In this document: positions 61,505 through 64,000 of the stretch, piece by piece
Numbering within the stretch: the stretch's first letter is position 1
How the letters are laid out: every line of letters starts with the position of its first letter
From: Heliocidaris erythrogramma
Taxonomy: Eukaryota; Echinodermata; Echinoidea; Camarodonta; Echinometridae
Reading direction: 5' to 3'
Length of the DNA stretch: 64,000 nt
Assembly: GCA_025617745.1 (NCBI GenBank)
Contig: CM046853.1
Span: forward strand, 627,501 to 691,500
Position numbers and translations under genes: made by a program
The notes under the pieces: generated by a model
Database searches by the model: none
Seen by the model: only the letters and a program-made list of their open reading frames with translations
Told to the model about the DNA's origin: nothing

Positions 61505-63802
61505 AGGTGGTCTGTCGGTATCGACAGATCACCTTTTAATTTTGTCAAGATTTTTCTTCTTTATTTCTTTATTTATTTATTTTTATTACAAAATTTTGTG
61601 GCCACCAAATCTCAAAATCAGCCAGGTCAATATCATCGAGTTTCATGTCATGTATGAGGTCAATCATGGACATGGTCCATTAAGCTTTTGGAGGTCATCA
61701 GGTCATCGTGACGTCATCAAGACGCCATTTTGTAAATTTACAAGATCGATTATATCTTCATAATCGATCATCAAAAATCAACTATATTTATATCACATAA
61801 ACTTCACATGATGGGTCATCAAGTCATGTCCTCACAGGTCATCTAGAAGTCAGGACGCGCGCGTATGCGCGCGTCAAAATTTAAAAATGCTCAAAATCAC
61901 ATAGGATCAAGTCTGCACACGTTTCAGGTCATTTTGAGCATTTCAAAAATGTTCGTGCGTAAGCGTCCGCGCGCGCGTTTTACGCGCGCACAAGTCGTCA
62001 ATAACGTTAAAACGCTGTTTTTTCGATTGATTTGCAATCCTGACACTTTTCTTCATCATTTCCATCAACTTGGAATCAATTTCAATCAATAATAAGGTCG
62101 TACGGGCGCGTCAAAGTTCAAAATCCGTGCGCGCGTCTATGGCGAAAATAACGTAAAAACGTGCAAAAACATGCCTCTACAAAATTAACTCTAGCTCTTT
62201 AAATAGTCCACAAACCCCCCAATTTTTTGTCATCATCAGGTAGGGTATGAATCACAGATTTCATTTCATGTATCATTTGACCCTTATAAACATTATGATG
62301 TCATCAAAATGGCGCCAGAAATCAAAATTTCCATTTTTCATGTTTTGACGTCATCACATTTATGCAAATTTGGCTCTAGATTCGTAATTATTGGTCTTTT
62401 TTCGCCCAGATTTTGATATGTTATAGCTGAGACAATTCTCTACAAGATCAGTTACCACGGTTTTTCATTTTGATGACGTCATCATATTGAAATTTTCAAT
62501 TAAAAACGACATGTCAGAATTTCCCCTTTTTGCGTGTTATGTCTATGGAAGATGATTTTTTTTCGAATCATGAATCTACATGACATCGTTCTCTGAGCAG
62601 TATCTCAGTTATTTTTGGTCTATTTCCTTCCAGATTTTAATATGTTGTAGCTGAGACTATAAGCTTTTATTAGTAAGCACTCCAATTTTTGATCAGATGT
62701 CGGGATCATGCCTAATTTTGAACTACCAAATGGGATTTGAGAATCCCGTTTTTCGTTTACGTGTTATCTCTATGGGAAATGTTTTGGTATATTGGTCAAA
62801 GCACTTGCCTCTCACTCCGGTGACCCAGGTTCGATCCCCAGTGGGTCCATTAAAAAAAATTTTTTTTTTGCTTCTTTTTGCCTTTCATTTTACCATCTTG
62901 TTCGACTATTAAAACATAAGCAATCACAAACCAAGTAATAAACTGCCTTATTTTGCGTGTTTTGTCTATTGGAAAGTAGTGTGCAGTAGTTTGTGTACAA
63001 CCCTATGGAAATTTCTCAAAATTGGCTTGGTCAATTATCTTCAAATTTTCGTCAGTCATCAGTCCTAATAAGGTCAAGTTCGCGCATCTTTTTCAAGGTC
63101 ATCAGATTATCGTGACGTCATCCAGATGACATTTTGTAAAAATCAACTTATGGTCGTATCTTCATAACGAATTGTTTCTCTTTCATATTTGGCATGGTTA
63201 AGGTCACCGTCATTGCAGTCATGGTCATCACCATCACCATCATCATCATTATATCATCATGATTATCATCAACATCATTATCATCATCACTGTCATGATA
63301 TCCATGATGATGATGATGATAATGCTGATTAACATCAACACCATTATCATCATTACTGTCATGATGATATAATGATCATCATCATGATTTTCAACATCAT
63401 TATCATCACTGTCATGATGATATTCATGATGATGATTATCATCAACATCATTATCATCATCACTGTCATGATATTCATGATGATGATGATGATGATTAAC
63501 ATCAAAATCATTATCATCATCACTGTCATGATGATATAATGCTCATCAACATCATTATCATCATCACTGTCATGATATGATCATCACCATGATTATCATC
63601 AACATCATTACATCTTCCAATGACCGTTTCACACATTTTTCTACATTCCTGTCCTCAAGAAGCATCTCCATGCGTGGCATTCTTGACTTCTTATCTTCAG
63701 TTTAGTATTTCCCCATTATTATGATCATCTTGATTACAATCATGATCATACAAATTGAAAGACAGACCACCTAATTCGTCCTCATGACGAATTAAATTCT
63801 AG
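61505..63802 (+). mobile_element. Helentron-like unit 15 (copy of unit 12)
   Basis: Aligns with unit 12 at +5882. Rare differences include ATGATGTCATC here versus ATGATATCATC in unit 12 and the length of the A/T run after the tRNA-like cassette (62784-62850). CTAG 63799-63802. Confidence 0.85.
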
Positions 63803-64000
63803 TTTATTTCTTCTTTTTATAACAAATTCTTGTGGCCACCATATCTCAAAATCGGCCAGGTCACTATCATCGAGTTTCATGTCATGTATGAGGTCAATCA
63901 TGGACATGATCCATTAAGCTTTTGGAGGTCATCAGGTCATCGTGACGTCATCAAGACGCCATTTTGTAAATTTTCAAGATCGATTATATCTTCATAATCG
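63803..64000 (+). mobile_element. Helentron-like unit 16 (partial, copy of unit 13)
   Basis: The first 198 bases match the start of unit 13. It runs off the window edge, so the array continues. Confidence 0.8.

Larger units (their letters stand above)
36882..64000 (+). repeat. Direct tandem array of Helentron-like units (2-16)
   Basis: Fifteen head-to-tail units of about 1.75-2.3 kb (the last cut by the window end). Junctions are CTAG followed by TT and then either the AGGTGRTCTGTC hairpin (complete 5' end) or directly T-rich sequence (5'-shortened units). All are in one orientation. Unit-to-unit identity is high but mosaic, with two alternative 5' halves and two alternative tRNA-like cassettes shuffled among units, which implies recombination or conversion. 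No unit encodes a protein. Confidence 0.92.

Noticed and set aside
36882-64000. CRISPR array or bacterial-type repeat
   Set aside because: Units are 1.8-2.3 kb, without short spacers. The context (LINEs, splice sites, Smad exon) is metazoan.

Overview
This is eukaryotic, non-coding-rich DNA, most likely from a marine invertebrate deuterostome such as an echinoderm. That call is inference. It rests on one recognisable exon (Smad2/3), on a dense mix of CR1/L2-like LINE remnants, MITEs and tRNA-derived pieces, and on the frequent ACATGTA/TACATGT words in the single-copy part. There is no bacterial-style gene organisation, and almost every open frame is a chance frame in low-complexity or transposon sequence.

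Layout. 1-1283 is a G-rich polypurine simple repeat. 1284-21129 is mostly unique AT-rich DNA with several small transposons: a piggyBac-like MITE with TTAA duplications (4681-4978), a 1.3 kb element flanked by 14-bp direct repeats (5021-6343), a tRNA-SINE scrap, a reverse-transcriptase relic (10852-11310), a MITE with a 5-bp duplication (15173-15542) and a 1.2 kb TIR element (17627-18842). The only confident host exon is 21130-21329 on the minus strand. It is the first coding exon of Smad2/3, encoding the start of the MH1 domain and ending in an AG|GTGAG donor. DNA to its left should therefore be intron, and a phase-compatible 57-nt candidate exon lies at 9194-9250.

22-36.9 kb is a transposon graveyard. 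It holds a minus-strand LINE (23806-26000) split by a MITE, two large near-perfect inverted repeats (28470-28620 and 28668-28997), a cluster of hammerhead-ribozyme-like motifs (28.9-29.7 kb), two further LINE relics (30.1-32.5 kb), a 1.07 kb element with subterminal repeats inserted in one of them, and a LINE C-terminal fragment with a foldback MITE carrying telomere-like repeats (35.6-36.5 kb).

32476-34658 and 36882-64000 contain 16 copies (one solitary, 15 in direct tandem; the last is cut by the window edge) of an undescribed-looking 1.8-2.3 kb non-coding element. Complete copies start with a palindromic AGGTGRTCTGTC hairpin. They end with GACAGAYCACCT, an AATTCGTC/GACGAATT hairpin and CTAG. 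This asymmetric architecture fits a non-autonomous Helentron/Helitron2-like rolling-circle element. Most copies carry a tRNA-like Pol III cassette with a B box followed by a T run, repeated TGACGTCA sites, CG-alternating blocks and a variable (ATC)n tract. The solitary copy sits inside the (ATT)n tail of a LINE, which defines its ends. In the array, a block of three units is duplicated with a 5.88 kb period. A 500-base gap (39913-40412) interrupts the third copy.
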